Of a stretch of DNA of 64,000 nt, positions 10,090 to 21,199 are shown piece after piece. Numbering within the stretch: the first letter of the stretch is position 1; every line of letters starts with the position of its first letter. The notes under the pieces were generated by a model. That model saw nothing but the letters and a program-made list of their open reading frames with translations, did no database searches and was not told where the DNA came from. The stretch comes from Microplitis mediator (taxonomy: Eukaryota > Arthropoda > Insecta > Hymenoptera > Braconidae). Where the stretch lies: contig NC_079970.1 in NCBI RefSeq assembly GCF_029852145.1, positions 8,308,001-8,372,000 of the forward strand. The letters are read 5' to 3'. The position numbers and the translations under genes were made by a program.

Positions 10090-11530
10090 TTAAAAATTTT
10101 ACTTTAAATTTAAAGCAAATTACTTGAAGTTATTAATAAATTCCAATTAAATTTTTATTATTACTTTGAATATATTATAATTTTACAAGTTTAATCATTT
10201 TTTTTTTTAGTATAAATTTTTATTGAGCTTTTGGATTATAAACTTTATTTTTGGTTCGATTTCTTTAGCTTTTTCTTTCACTTTAATTTTTATTATTTAA
10301 AATTTTCTGTAAATATCCCGCCTTTTTTTTTATCAAATATCAATTCTTTTTTAATCTTACTGTCATACTAGTGCTGCTGCCAGGAGTCGGTGGAAGCAAA
10401 AAAGAAGAAAAAAAATAATCAATCGACTTGATAGAGGGTCGAAATCATTCTTTAATAAATTGTCTTTGTATTAGAATACAATTTGATCCATTTTAGTGTA
10501 AACAGAAGAGTGTAGAGATAATTTAGTGTGAGAGAATGTCAAAAAAATTAGAGCGATCATAAAGCACCCTCAGCGCTTTCGCGCTTGAGGTGTGTAAAAA
10601 ATAATGAAAAATTTAAAATAACAGCTGAATTTTGAATGAAATACAGGTTTTAAGTTTTTTATTAATTACAATTAAACAAAAAAGATTTAGATAGCAATTT
10701 TCAAAAGGGTCTTTTTGCGACGAAATATACAAAGCTAAAAAAACAGTTATGCCAAATCATTATATTTTTCGAAAGTTATCGTGGTTCCGAAGATTCATAC
10801 AGGACAATTGACAGCACTGGTTTCGAGTATTAAATTAATTCATTTTAAATCAATGGAATGAATCGACTTGATACCGGGTCGAAATTATTTCTTAATAAAT
10901 TATCTTTGTACTAGTATACAATTTGACCCATTTTAATGTAATCGAAAAAGTGTAGAGATGATTTAACGTGAGGGAATTAGTCGAAAAAATAATTTCGATC
11001 CGGCGCTTGAGGTGTGCAATATATATTAACTTATTTATATACTTTATTTTTACATGAACTCAAATTTCCAAGTCATAGGTGTCATAAAAATTAAAATTAC
11101 AACGTATTTTATTTTATTTTATTTCAATAATTTATGTTTATTGTCCATAAATCAATTAATTTTAAAGCTGATAGTTGTTTCAAAAACCATCATTTTAATT
11201 GCAATTTTTTTTTTTTTCAAGTGTAAATAATTTTTAAATACTTAAAGTTTTATAACAAAACTTTAATAAACTTACAATTATCAAAAACTAATTACGCTTT
11301 TAAAAGAAAATTAGTACTGTATTTTAAAAATTTTTTTAATTAAAATCCAATTCAATATCTTAATTAATCACAGACCATGTATTTTTAAATCATATTGTAT
11401 TTTCTTCAAAAATTATGCTTTAATTGATTAATTTATGTAAACAATCGATGTTCATGTAAAATTAATGAATTTCATTAAATTTCCATGACAATTATCTTTA
11501 AAAATTGGACAAAATTTCTAACAGTATCTA
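10090..11530 (-). repeat. Dispersed repeat R1, copy 2 (inverted)
   Basis: Reverse-complement copy of 19570-20880. A subunit of about 150 bp (AATCGACTTGATACCGGGTCG, then ACCCATTTTAATGTAA, GTGTAGAGATGATTTA and CTTGAGGTGTG) occurs twice here, at about 10424-10600 and 10858-11020, and once in the copy at 20 kb. A further block (CAAATTACTTGAAGTTATTAA) at 10110 matches the other R1 tails. Confidence 0.7.
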
Positions 11531-11539
11531 TAAAATATA

Positions 11540-13420
11540 ATTAATTCGGCATCTTGTTCACGTCCAATATACAAATAGATAATGCAGGTTAACAGGAACA
11601 TAATTAATGTATTGAGAAGGTTGAATTCTCAGCGGATTTTACGGAAAATCGATCATCTGTCAGAGAACAAGACTTAAGTTATTCTTATTTGTTTATAGTT
11701 TATTGTTTTTGTTGATAGTTGCTGATGTGTATCAACAATACAATGTACTACTATATGGTCAGTTTGTAGTGATAATATTAAGTTGGACTATAATACACAC
11801 GTGTTCACAATAACCAAGACACGATAGTCACATGAAAGGACATTGCTAAATGTTTTCTGTATTGCTAGCTACCGTTGACGTATCCGGGACAATTCAAGTC
11901 ACAGGATTTAATAGACGACTGACGGAACTTAAAAGTCGCGCGTTTAAGAGCGCGTGGGCAGAAGCTCGAGGACCACCGCCTGGTCCATTGTCCTGTCTAT
12001 CTATCCTTTTTGTTTTCTTTTATATATCTATATATACATACAAGTATTTCTTTTTGTTTTTACATTCCAAGCTGTTCTACATTCCAACTCGATTAATGAC
12101 TTCCCAGTGTCCTTTTCTCTTATTTTAATACTTTTCCCTAATATCATGCGCAACTGTCTTTCTACATATATGTGTAGATATACACATATATCTATATATA
12201 TAATATATATTGGTATGAATTGCTGGAAGGTATGTTAAGAGAGACTTGGAGTAGTCTATATGCGTTTCTTGTCCCTCTGCGATGTAAGGATATACGTGCA
12301 CGCACGAGTGGTTACGAGATATACCGATTCGCGTTACTTAAACTGACGTACTCACTCGGATTGGTGAATTACTTTTCTCTCTGATTGGTGATTAAATGCA
12401 TGTATACATGGGTATATATTTAAATCTTTTACGAATATTGATAGACCGATGGAAAACTACAGTTTACTTGGTTTAAATGTATGTATGTATATATACATGC
12501 AGGCACATATTTGTATATATTTACTTGATCAAGATTGATCTTTTACTAAACCTGGACTTTAAACTTTCTAGCAAAGTCATTTGTCCTGGAATCAATTGGA
12601 CGGTGATGTATGCACTCTTCTGCAATTGTTACTTAAGTAAATTATTTAATTATCGTTCCTTAGGTGCGGTGCAATAATTTTACGTGAGAACGAGTTTATT
12701 TTAAATGGATATATTAACATTTAGGTTTCTGATTTCTTATTATAAATAATTTAATTAATAGTATTTAAATTAAACGGGTTTTATTTATTTTCTTGTAAGT
12801 AATAAATAATTCGTCCCCTTTCTGGGTAAACTTCTTAACTACTTTTTTTTTTCATAATTAACATTATAAGTGAAAAACATTCTTTAGTACTGCTAGTGCG
12901 TAAAAAAAGCTTCAAATTTTAATAATTATAACAAAATTTTCTAGAGACTTTTTAATTTTAATATTTCCATTAACGCACGTGTAACAGAATAGATGCAGAT
13001 TTTGCAGTTACAAAATTTACCCAGATAGGGGACGAATTGTCGGTTAAATATTTTGAAATTTTTAACGATAAAGTTTATGCTTTTATTTAAAACTCTTTTT
13101 TTACTACGATGAAATGAAATATTGGATGTTTGATGCTTTCGGAAGCATTTTGATTCTCAAATTGTGGTTCCTGTCATGCCGAACTGTATATTCAGTGGTT
13201 CTGGTACTCAATGACATGACAATGAGGCACCATCGAACTTGAGCTACTTTTACTCAAGGATTTTGATCTGCCATCAGCAGCACTTCTTATAAGTATCCTC
13301 ATTATGTTTAGTAAATTAAAAAAGTGTATACTTTGTCTAGGACAATAAAAAAAAATTTATATATATATGTCTATATAAATATAAACATACATATATTAAG
13401 TTGCATCACAAAGATTTAAT
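11540..13420. other. Intergenic; GC-richer patch at 11860-12000
   Basis: The patch 11860-12000 contains CGCGCGTTTAAGAGCGCG, a short perfect palindrome, and GC-rich flanks. Open frames overlap on the plus strand (11850-12238), but they run into simple TATA-rich sequence and have no recognisable content. The rest is AT-rich. Confidence 0.35.
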
Positions 13421-13424
13421 TCTT

Positions 13425-13525
13425 GTATATTCCCGGACACTTGTGCGGAAGGTCGACCTTGTCGGGCTCATTGCGCATCATGCATAAAAGGCAGGAGCCT
13501 TATAGAAAGTCAATCTTGTTCATTA
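13425..13525 (+). promoter_or_regulatory. Possible core promoter, orphan
   Basis: GC-richer sequence with GCATAAAAGGCAG (TATA-like, about 13480-13492) and a TCAATCTTG initiator-like site about 30 bases downstream. No coding exon can be tied to it, so it is a weak call. Confidence 0.2.
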
Positions 13526-13979
13526 TTTTTTATGTCAATTATTTAAATACTATTTGTCATTATTAATACATTAAATATCGTTAATAGTTGCTTTCGTTAA
13601 GTAAAATGACAATATATAAATAGTGATAGACTTTTTTTTTCTATAAAGAGACCAATAGATCGAACAATAACGAGTTTGTGAAATATTAAGTCGCTTATAA
13701 ATCGATTACAATTAAATATATAAGTGAATAAGATGTAATAAAGGAATAGGTATATTTAATTGTGTACTTGACGTGAAACCGCTGTGCCGCTGAATGCAAA
13801 TAGTTTAGTAATTATATGCAGAGATAACTATCCACATTTTTTTAATGCTTAGTTTTTAAATGACAGTAGAAAAACGGGGTTGTATATAAATATTTTTCTC
13901 AGGATATATCTTGATAGTTAGTTACTTATTAAAAAACCCGACACTTTCCCACTGAACTTGTAACACTGTATTACAATAC

Positions 13980-14110
13980 TTAGACCGCGGGTGAAGCAGT
14001 AGCCGCAGATGAGGACTCTGAAGTTGCTATTAACCTCTCATTAGACGGAAAAGATGACACGTATAGTGAAGTAGTCTTCTTCTCACTTTTCTTCTTAATC
14101 TTTTTGCTTT
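13980..14110 (-). CDS. Candidate terminal exon, Lys/Ser-rich
   Basis: On the minus strand, after a fair acceptor (TCGTTTTCTTGAG), a frame entered in phase 1 reads SKKIKKKSEKKTTSLYVSSF, then PSNERLIATSESSSAATASP, AV and TAA at 13982-13980. An in-frame TGA lies just upstream of the acceptor, so the piece must be spliced to an upstream exon. Codon composition is more GC-rich than its surroundings. The phase agrees with either candidate donor at the end of the last pigs exon. The plus strand is also open here, so direction is not certain. Confidence 0.35.
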
Positions 14111-14119
14111 CTCAAGAAA

Positions 14120-15560
14120 ACGATTGTTGAACTATTTTGTGGCTTAAACTTTCTACGCAATTGCGATTATTTTTAAACAGAGAAAATGATAAAGTAACAT
14201 TTATAAATCTTTTATTAAATAACTGTCGATTTCTTCTTTTACATTAATTTCAGCCATTTTTTTACTTCTTTATTACTTATGATTCACAGATTATTACAAT
14301 AATTTAAACATTTATGAAAATTTGGTAATAGTTACGCAAAAATTTTCTACATTAAAATATTCACAGCCAAATTATATATGCTAAAATTATTGATGAGATT
14401 TTTTATTTAAGTTTATATATTTTTTTAACATATGATTATAAATTATAAAATAATTTCAATGCGTGAAAATTTTTTGTTATAATTTCAAATAAATTTTTTA
14501 TTGTAATTAGTATGAAATTTAATTGGCATGCATTTTTTTTTCATTTATATTTCAAGTTCAGGAATCAAAAATATATATACATATCTATATATATTATGGA
14601 ATACAGTATAGTCAATTGTTATTTAATAATTAAATTTTGTGCTGTTTAGTTTTCAATTTTTGCTCGTTTTGTATTTCTTAATTGTATATATAAACACACT
14701 TGTAATTTTCTCAGTAAACACTTTACTGTGTACGGATATATGTGCACTGGATTGTAACAACTTGAGTAGGTAATGATTCTAATGGTTTGTTAGCTATTTT
14801 AATTTATGAATCATATTGAAGATTTGACATCTCTTCAACGTAAATATACACTCATTAAACAAGTGGATTATTTCATTTATATTTTCACTCTGCGGATGCT
14901 AATAATAAGAGGAAGTTAACTATGAAATAATAAAATGAATTAATTACTCGTTTGCATGATTGCTTCATAATTAATTAAATTTTTTCACCGAACAAATTTC
15001 GTAATTTAAGAAAATCAATTTCGATTATTATTTTAAAATTTATTTGTCTAAAATGTTAATTCATAAAATTTTTATTCTGAACTTTTTAAAACTCAACAAT
15101 TAAGAATAATCTTGATATGAAAAAAAAAAATTTTTATACATTCATTCCTAATTTTATGTGAATAATAAATAAGTACTTTTTGATAGGTTCATAAAAGCTA
15201 AAAGTAACGATGATAGTTTTATTTCAGTTTGATTAAAATTCTTAACAGGAGTTTAAATCAAAGATTTATGGGATGTAAGACTGAATTTCAATGACCGTAT
15301 ATCAGCGTATCCTCTGAATTATGTTAATATTTATACTCAGTGAAAGTGAATACGATGTAACAGCAAAAGTTATATTTTTTTTTTATAATGCAGGAGTAAG
15401 TGAATCAATTAGAGATTTTAAAATAATTTACAAATAACTTAGCTGCTAGTGTTTCTATAAATTAATCGAAAAAAAAAAAATTCTCAGCAAAGAAATACAA
15501 ATTGATTTAAAATTAATGAATAATTGATGGCTATTTAAAGAGCTTATAACATTATTTCGG
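14120..15560. other. Intergenic AT-rich sequence, nothing recognised
   Basis: No inverted terminal repeats, no RNA gene and no coding-looking segment seen. Confidence 0.4.
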
Positions 15561-15571
15561 TGATATAAATA

Positions 15572-16629
15572 CACTGTAAACAAATTTTGGTGTAAAAATG
15601 CCCCCCTCCCAACACTTTATACTGCCGTGTAGTGTAAAATAATGGTGCGAAAAATCCTCGGTGTAAATTATCCATCCGTGTAATTTTAACACAGTGTAAT
15701 CTATTTTTTTTACACCATTCCGCGTTACTCGCTATAATTTTGATTAATGCGCTACAAATGATTATTGAACATTTTTAACTACGTGAACAATAACTATGTT
15801 AATTATATTTTGACATTCAATAGTATTTTGAACATTCCAAGATTTTCATGATTATTTTTCTTACACGGAGAGAATTTTATAGTAAAATTTATCATCTAGT
15901 TATAGCAAAATTTTTAAACTGTTTTCGATAGTAGTGAATATCATTTAAATTATTAGATAAACAATCTGGATTGTAGTATCTATCAATTATATGGCAAAAT
16001 TTTCAATTATTGATGATAATCAGAAATTATAACTTTTATTATCTTAACAAATTATAACTATTATCAACGTCGTAATTCTTTATAACCTGATGGTAATAGT
16101 TACCATCAGCACAAATAATAATTACTATCTAAACTAACACAGAATTTAATTATCGGTGTTACAGTCTGAAGCTTGTCTGCATATAATTTTCTCTTTGTGT
16201 AACTGTGTATGTAATGAATTTCACATAATACTTGGATGATTGCTATTTTGGTGGTCATCTCCACCACCTTGATATTTTACTATGGTCATAGCAATTTCTA
16301 CCAATGTTTATTTCAATTTCCGACAGGTGGCCAACATGGTCCGGTACTACTATGACACCATAGGATTCTAAACAAGAATAATTTCTCCGTGTACTGTTAT
16401 CATTTTCAATAATAAAACTAATTATTTTACTACTGAAAAATTTTGCTACCATTTCAAATAACTGAAATAAAAAATTTCAGTGTAACGCAAAATTATCACA
16501 AATTACACATTTACACGTTTGTGGTGTAAAAATTTTTAATGAACACCGCCTAAATTTGATGGGATATTCACACCAACATTTTAAACTAAGTCATTCACAC
16601 TACACCGAGTCCACAAATTTTTCACGGTG
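15572..16629. mobile_element. CACTGTA-family element with GGTGTAA subterminal repeats
   Basis: Ends CACTGTAAACAAATTTTGG and CCACAAATTTTTCACGGTG, flanked by TA on both sides. Both end regions carry many copies of GGTGTAAA or its complement (TTACACC, ACACCG) in either orientation. Related elements are at 40136-41117, 50401-50769 and 57681-58286. A second element (15864-16391) lies within it. Confidence 0.7.
15864..16391. mobile_element. CACGGA-family TA element nested in 15572-16629
   Basis: Ends CACGGAGAGAATTTTAT and AATAATTTCTCCGTG, flanked by TA at 15862-15863 and 16392-16393. Contains ATAACTATTATCAAC and GATGGTAATAGTTACCATC, short palindromic pieces. No transposase. The TA target suggests the Tc1-mariner superfamily. 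Confidence 0.65.
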
Positions 16630-16940
16630 TAACAACAAATGAAATTTTTTTCTTTTTAAATCTCTTATTCTGACTATTTTCAAGATGATGTCCGAGTGTA
16701 TGTATGGATGTACGTACACGCAGATAATTTTCGAGTGAAACTTACCCATAAAGTTTGATACTGTGCGGGCATCTGCCCAGTAACTAAATTGTTACTATGT
16801 TGTTGGTAGAAGTGGTACTTCATATACATGTTATCGAGTACTATATTCTACAAAATAGGCATGGAAAAAATTTAGATATTTACTACATGTCCTCACAGTA
16901 TCTACCTTTTTAGGTAATTTTTACTGAAAAATTCTCTGCA

Positions 16941-18227
16941 CACTGAGAAAAAATTTCTCTTCGGACAATTAAGTTGGTTTTGTTAAATTCTGTTGAACTA
17001 AAATTTATTTGGGACAACTAAATTTTATTACGTCAATATAATCTATTTTGTCATTTTTAACAAATGATTTAATAGACTCTATTTGGTTGACATTAATATT
17101 TCTCTCTCTAAGATAATAAAATCATTTGGTAAAGTTAAGAAAATATTTATTTAATGGACAACTAAACTATTTTATAGTGCCAACAAATCCAAATATTAAA
17201 GCAAAATATTATTATATTAACTCTAATAAATATTGCTTACACGGAAAGAAATTTTCTTAAAAAATTAGCGTTAAATTCACTATAATCGTGAGGCATAATG
17301 CGACGCTTTTATTTATTACCATTTTTGAAATAAAAATTACGAAAAAATTTATTTATTTTATGGTAGACTTCATAAAATTTACCAAAAATCAAATAAAATT
17401 TACAGTAGACTACGGTGAAATTTGTTGAAAAAAAATAGTTAGATCGTGCCATTCGTCCCACGATTATAGTAAATTTAACGGTAATTTTCAAAGAAAATTT
17501 CTTTCCGTGTAGACACAAAAAAAAATTTTCATTTAAAATAAATATATATGTTTGTTCGAGGTTAATAAATATATATTTGAACCTAATAATTATTGATTTA
17601 AAAGTTATGGTGTTAGGCAGCAGCAGCTGGAGTAGTTCAGTGCTCGCCACTAGATCGCGCCCACCACTTGTAGTGTCCCTGGTAAGAAACTTATTTCAGA
17701 GTTACTATATTTCTAACTTAAAGCATTTATGGAACGCGTTGCTGAAAATTAACAGAGTGACGATAACCCTTTTTTAAAAGTAATATAGGGGTATCCTGTA
17801 TTACCCTATGACATTAATGATTAATATTAATGTTTCCCTGAACAATTTTTGTCATAGTAAAAAAAAAAGTACGTGTCAAGGAAATGAATTATTTTTCTTA
17901 ATATGCGTTTATTTAATTGTTAAATAAATATCCTGTCATTTTAAAATAATATTCAATTGTTATTAATAACTCATCCTCTAAGGATCACTCATATATTTCA
18001 TTATGGCTACTTTATAAGCTCTACAGGTAATCAATTTGATTTTATGATTACTACTTAACGCGTAATTATCTTTAATAAATATTCTATAGTTTCTAATAAT
18101 TTGTTTTGTTCGTGAATTATAAAATATTTAGTGAAAACAACCAAATAGATGATTGGCAATGGGCAATTAAATCATTTTGTTGTCATCACTAAAATTTAGT
18201 TGTCAGGAGAAAATTTTTTTCTCAGTG
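16941..18227. mobile_element. CACTGAG-family element, about 1.3 kb
   Basis: Ends CACTGAGAAAAAATTT and AAATTTTTTTCTCAGTG, with matching subterminal sequence GGACAATTAAGTTG on the left and TTTAGTTGTCAGG on the right. It contains the TA-flanked element 17240-17509 and a small GC-rich patch (17610-17690) around CTCGCCACTAGATCGCG. The open frames inside have no recognised content. Confidence 0.65.
17240..17509. mobile_element. CACGGA-family TA element nested in 16941-18227
   Basis: 270 bp, ends CACGGAAAGAAATTTTC and GAAAATTTCTTTCCGTG, flanked by TA on both sides. Subterminal TTAAATTCACTATAATCGTG is repeated in inverted form near the right end (CACGATTATAGTAAATTTAA). Confidence 0.8.
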
Positions 18228-18477
18228 CATGTATGTAAACATTTTATAACTTTTGAATGGATTAACTGAATGGATAATGAATAATTTAAAACTAATCAGT
18301 TTATATTTCATACGAAATTTTTCTTGACTTGAATTCAAATTTTTTTAAGACGAGTCTTTAGTTATTTTTGTCTAAGTTTTCCTCATTCAAAAACTTGAAA
18401 CACAAAATAAAGAGCGAGCATAAATACAACATTTTATAATTTAACAATTTACGTTCTTCCTTTTCAAAAGTTTTCCT

Positions 18478-18595
18478 TTGTTTAAAAGAAAAATGTGGAC
18501 AAAGTTTCCATTTACTGTGCAATTTCAATTGCATTGAAAGTGCAAGAAGGATAGTCCTGTTCATCCACTTGAGAGTGATAGAGAAAAAAAGTAGA
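18478..18595 (+). repeat. Second copy of the repeat at 1774-1876
   Basis: Shares ACAAAGTTTCCATTTACTG, AAGTGCAA, GGATAGT and GAGAGTGATAGAGA with the left copy, same strand and order. Confidence 0.5.
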
Positions 18596-18889
18596 GCTCT
18601 CTTAAGATCGGTGTTGTAATTAAATTAAATTATAAAAATCTTTATTTTGCCCGGAGCATGAAATCACACCGTAATTTATTGACAAATATATAAATAATAA
18701 CTTTTTTAAAATAAAACTTCAACAAGGTCTCAGATATGAATGTAGGCTTGAAAAATTAGTTTGCAGCTGTAGCTATATATTTAAAAAAAAATCTAAAACT
18801 TGTAGTAGAAAAGTGATTTAGTAAATCAGTAGTAACATAGCAAATAACATGATAAGTGCATTAATAATCTTATGGGCCCGTCTAACATC

Positions 18890-19055
18890 TCCCGATATTT
18901 GTACGCCACTGACAAGTGCGTATGTCAGAATGCGTGGGCAGTATTTGAACATATCTACTTGAGACGGTCGAAGTGCCCAGAGGCACCTGTATGCCGCCCA
19001 CGAGGAAACTGCTCATGGGCAATATGTGAGATACACCTTGGTCGATGAGTGTATA
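18890..19055. other. GC-richer unassigned island
   Basis: Open on both strands. The minus strand reads VGGIQVPLGTSTVSSRYVQI in a 70-codon frame, the plus strand reads a Cys-rich stretch including KCPEAPVCRPRGNCSWAIC. There is no convincing splice pair, so I cannot say whether either is coding. Confidence 0.3.
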
Positions 19056-19569
19056 TATATATATAAATATATACACATATATGTTTGTACACATTACATT
19101 ATATATTACATTACATTAGTAAAGAAACGGTTAGGTATTATAATGAAATTCGTTGTTTGTTTCTCAAGTATCGAGACACGGAAGAAACTAGACAAGACTG
19201 CATCAGTGGCTCTTGTCTCGCAGAAGATTACCTCTATCTTATAGAACTTTGATGATGCACTTTCTAAACATAAATTTTCCAAATTGCTGATCAAACATAC
19301 TTACCTTTTTCATATCTAATCTAACATTCTGAATAAAATAGCTACTATAATTTCTAATACTCGATGGATTTATATTTTTATGCATCATCTCAGAAATTTT
19401 TATTACGAATTGCAGTCACTATAACTGTTCACATATTTATCTAGAGTAATTTTTATTTTACTTTCATAATAATAAAAAAAATAAATGAATAAATTTGTTA
19501 TTTGTTAAATGATAATTGAATCTAAAAGTATGTAAATAAATAACTAGATGTACAATATTAGCAATTTTG

Positions 19570-20880
19570 TCCGATTTTCAAAGAAACTTGACATGGGAAT
19601 TTAATAAAATTCATTAATTTTACATGAATATCGATTTTTTGGTGACCGACCTAATGAACTTTGAAAATTGAACTTTACCAAATTTGAACTTGACAATTTG
19701 AACTTTCGCAATTTGAACTTTGGTAAATTTAAACTTTTATGAATTATGAAAAATTATGAAAAAAAAATTATTTTTGATGAAAGAAATACAAAATTATTCA
19801 AAGTGCAAGTGACAAAGTTGAAATTTACAAAAGTTCAAATTGTTAAAGTTCAAATTTCCAAGTTCAAAGTGTAAAAGTTCAAATTTTCGAAGTTCATTAG
19901 GTATGGAACCACTCACAATTATCAAAAACTAATTACAATTTTACAAAAAAATAAGTATTGTATTTTTTAAATTTTTCGAATTAAAATTCAACTCAATATC
20001 TTGATTAATCACATAGATCATATATTTTTAAATAGTCACATTGTATTTTCATTAAAAATTATGCTTCAATCGTGTAATTTATGTAAAAAATCGGTTCCAT
20101 ACCTGTTAAACTTCGAAAATTTAAACTTTTACACTCACTATGACTATTTAAAAATATGGTCTATGTGATTAATCAAGATATTGAGTTGGATTTTAATTCA
20201 AAAAATTTTTAAAATACAGTACTAATTTTTTTTTAAAACCGTAATTAGTTTTTGATAATTGTGAGTCTATTAAAGTCTTGTTATGAAATTTTAGATATTT
20301 AAAAATTATTTACACATTAAAAAAAAATTGCAACTAAAATTATGGTTTTTGAAACAACTATCGGCTTTAAAATTAATTGACTTATGGACAATAAAAATGA
20401 ATTATTGACATGATATAAAATACAATACATTGTAATTTTAATTTTTATGACACCTATGACTTGGAAATTTGAATTCATGTAAAAATAAAGTATATAAATA
20501 AGTAAATATATATTGCATACCTCAAGCGCCAATGTGTTGTGTGTGCCTTGCGATCGAAATTATTTTTTCGACTAATTCCCTCACGTTAAATCACCTCTAC
20601 ACTTTTTTGATAACATTAAAATAGGTTAAATTGTATACTAGTACAAAGATAATTTATTAAGGAATAATTTCGACCCGGTATCAAGTCGATTCATTATTCC
20701 ATGGATTTAAAATGAATTAATTTAATACTCGAAACCAGTGCTGTCAATTGTCTTGTATGAATCTTCGGAACCACGATAACTTTCGAAAAATATAATAAAT
20801 TGGCATAACTTCTTTTTCTATTAGCTTTGTATCTTTTCTCACAAAAAGCCTTTTGAAAATCACTATCCAAATCTTTTTAA
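19570..20880 (+). repeat. Dispersed repeat R1, copy 3, containing its own inverted repeat
   Basis: Same blocks as the copies at 5.6 kb and (inverted) 10.1-11.5 kb. In addition, 19910-20100 and 20110-20300 are reverse complements of each other (AATTATCAAAAACTAATTAC against GTAATTAGTTTTTGATAATT), so part of the repeat is present head to head. The pocket 19650-19915 holds a separate TGAACTTT-rich palindrome. Confidence 0.65.
19652..19915. repeat. Palindrome built of TGAACTTT units
   Basis: Left half: CCTAATGAACTTTGAAAATT followed by several AATTTGAACTTT units. Right half: the complement, ending GAAGTTCATTAGG. At least eight copies of the AAGTTCAAATT or AATTTGAACTT motif in both orientations. 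It is inserted in or attached to the R1 copy. Confidence 0.6.
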
Positions 20881-21190
20881 GTATTTAAAAACTATTTACT
20901 TATAAAAAAACAAATTTCAATTATATTTATGGATTTTTAAATAACTATCAGCTCTAAAATTAATATTATTTAAAATTAATTAACTTATGGATATTAAAAA
21001 AAATTTTGAAATGGAATAAAATAAAATTCATTGTGATTTTAATTTTTATGACAACTATGACTTAAAAATTGAAAGTCATGTAAAAATAAAGTATATAAAT
21101 GAGTTAATATATATTTCGTATTTCTGACGGATTTCAACTTGTTAATGACTTGAAGTAATTTGTTTTAAATGTAAAAGAATATTCGTATCA
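20880..21190 (+). repeat. R1 fragment, copy 4
   Basis: Continues from copy 3 and repeats part of it: TTTAAAAACTATTTA, AACTATCAGCTC, GTGATTTTAATTTTTATGAC and ACTTGAAGTAATTTG. It matches the right half of the copy at 5.6-6.8 kb more closely than the adjacent copy. Confidence 0.55.
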
Positions 21191-21199
21191 GTATAGGAA

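Noticed and set aside
19301..19324. 24-nt minus-strand micro-exon (NVRLDMKK) between TTTTATTCAG and GTAAGTATG
   Set aside because: Splice sites look good but only phase 0 is open, which does not fit the phase-1 candidates around it, and 24 nt is too short to support a call.
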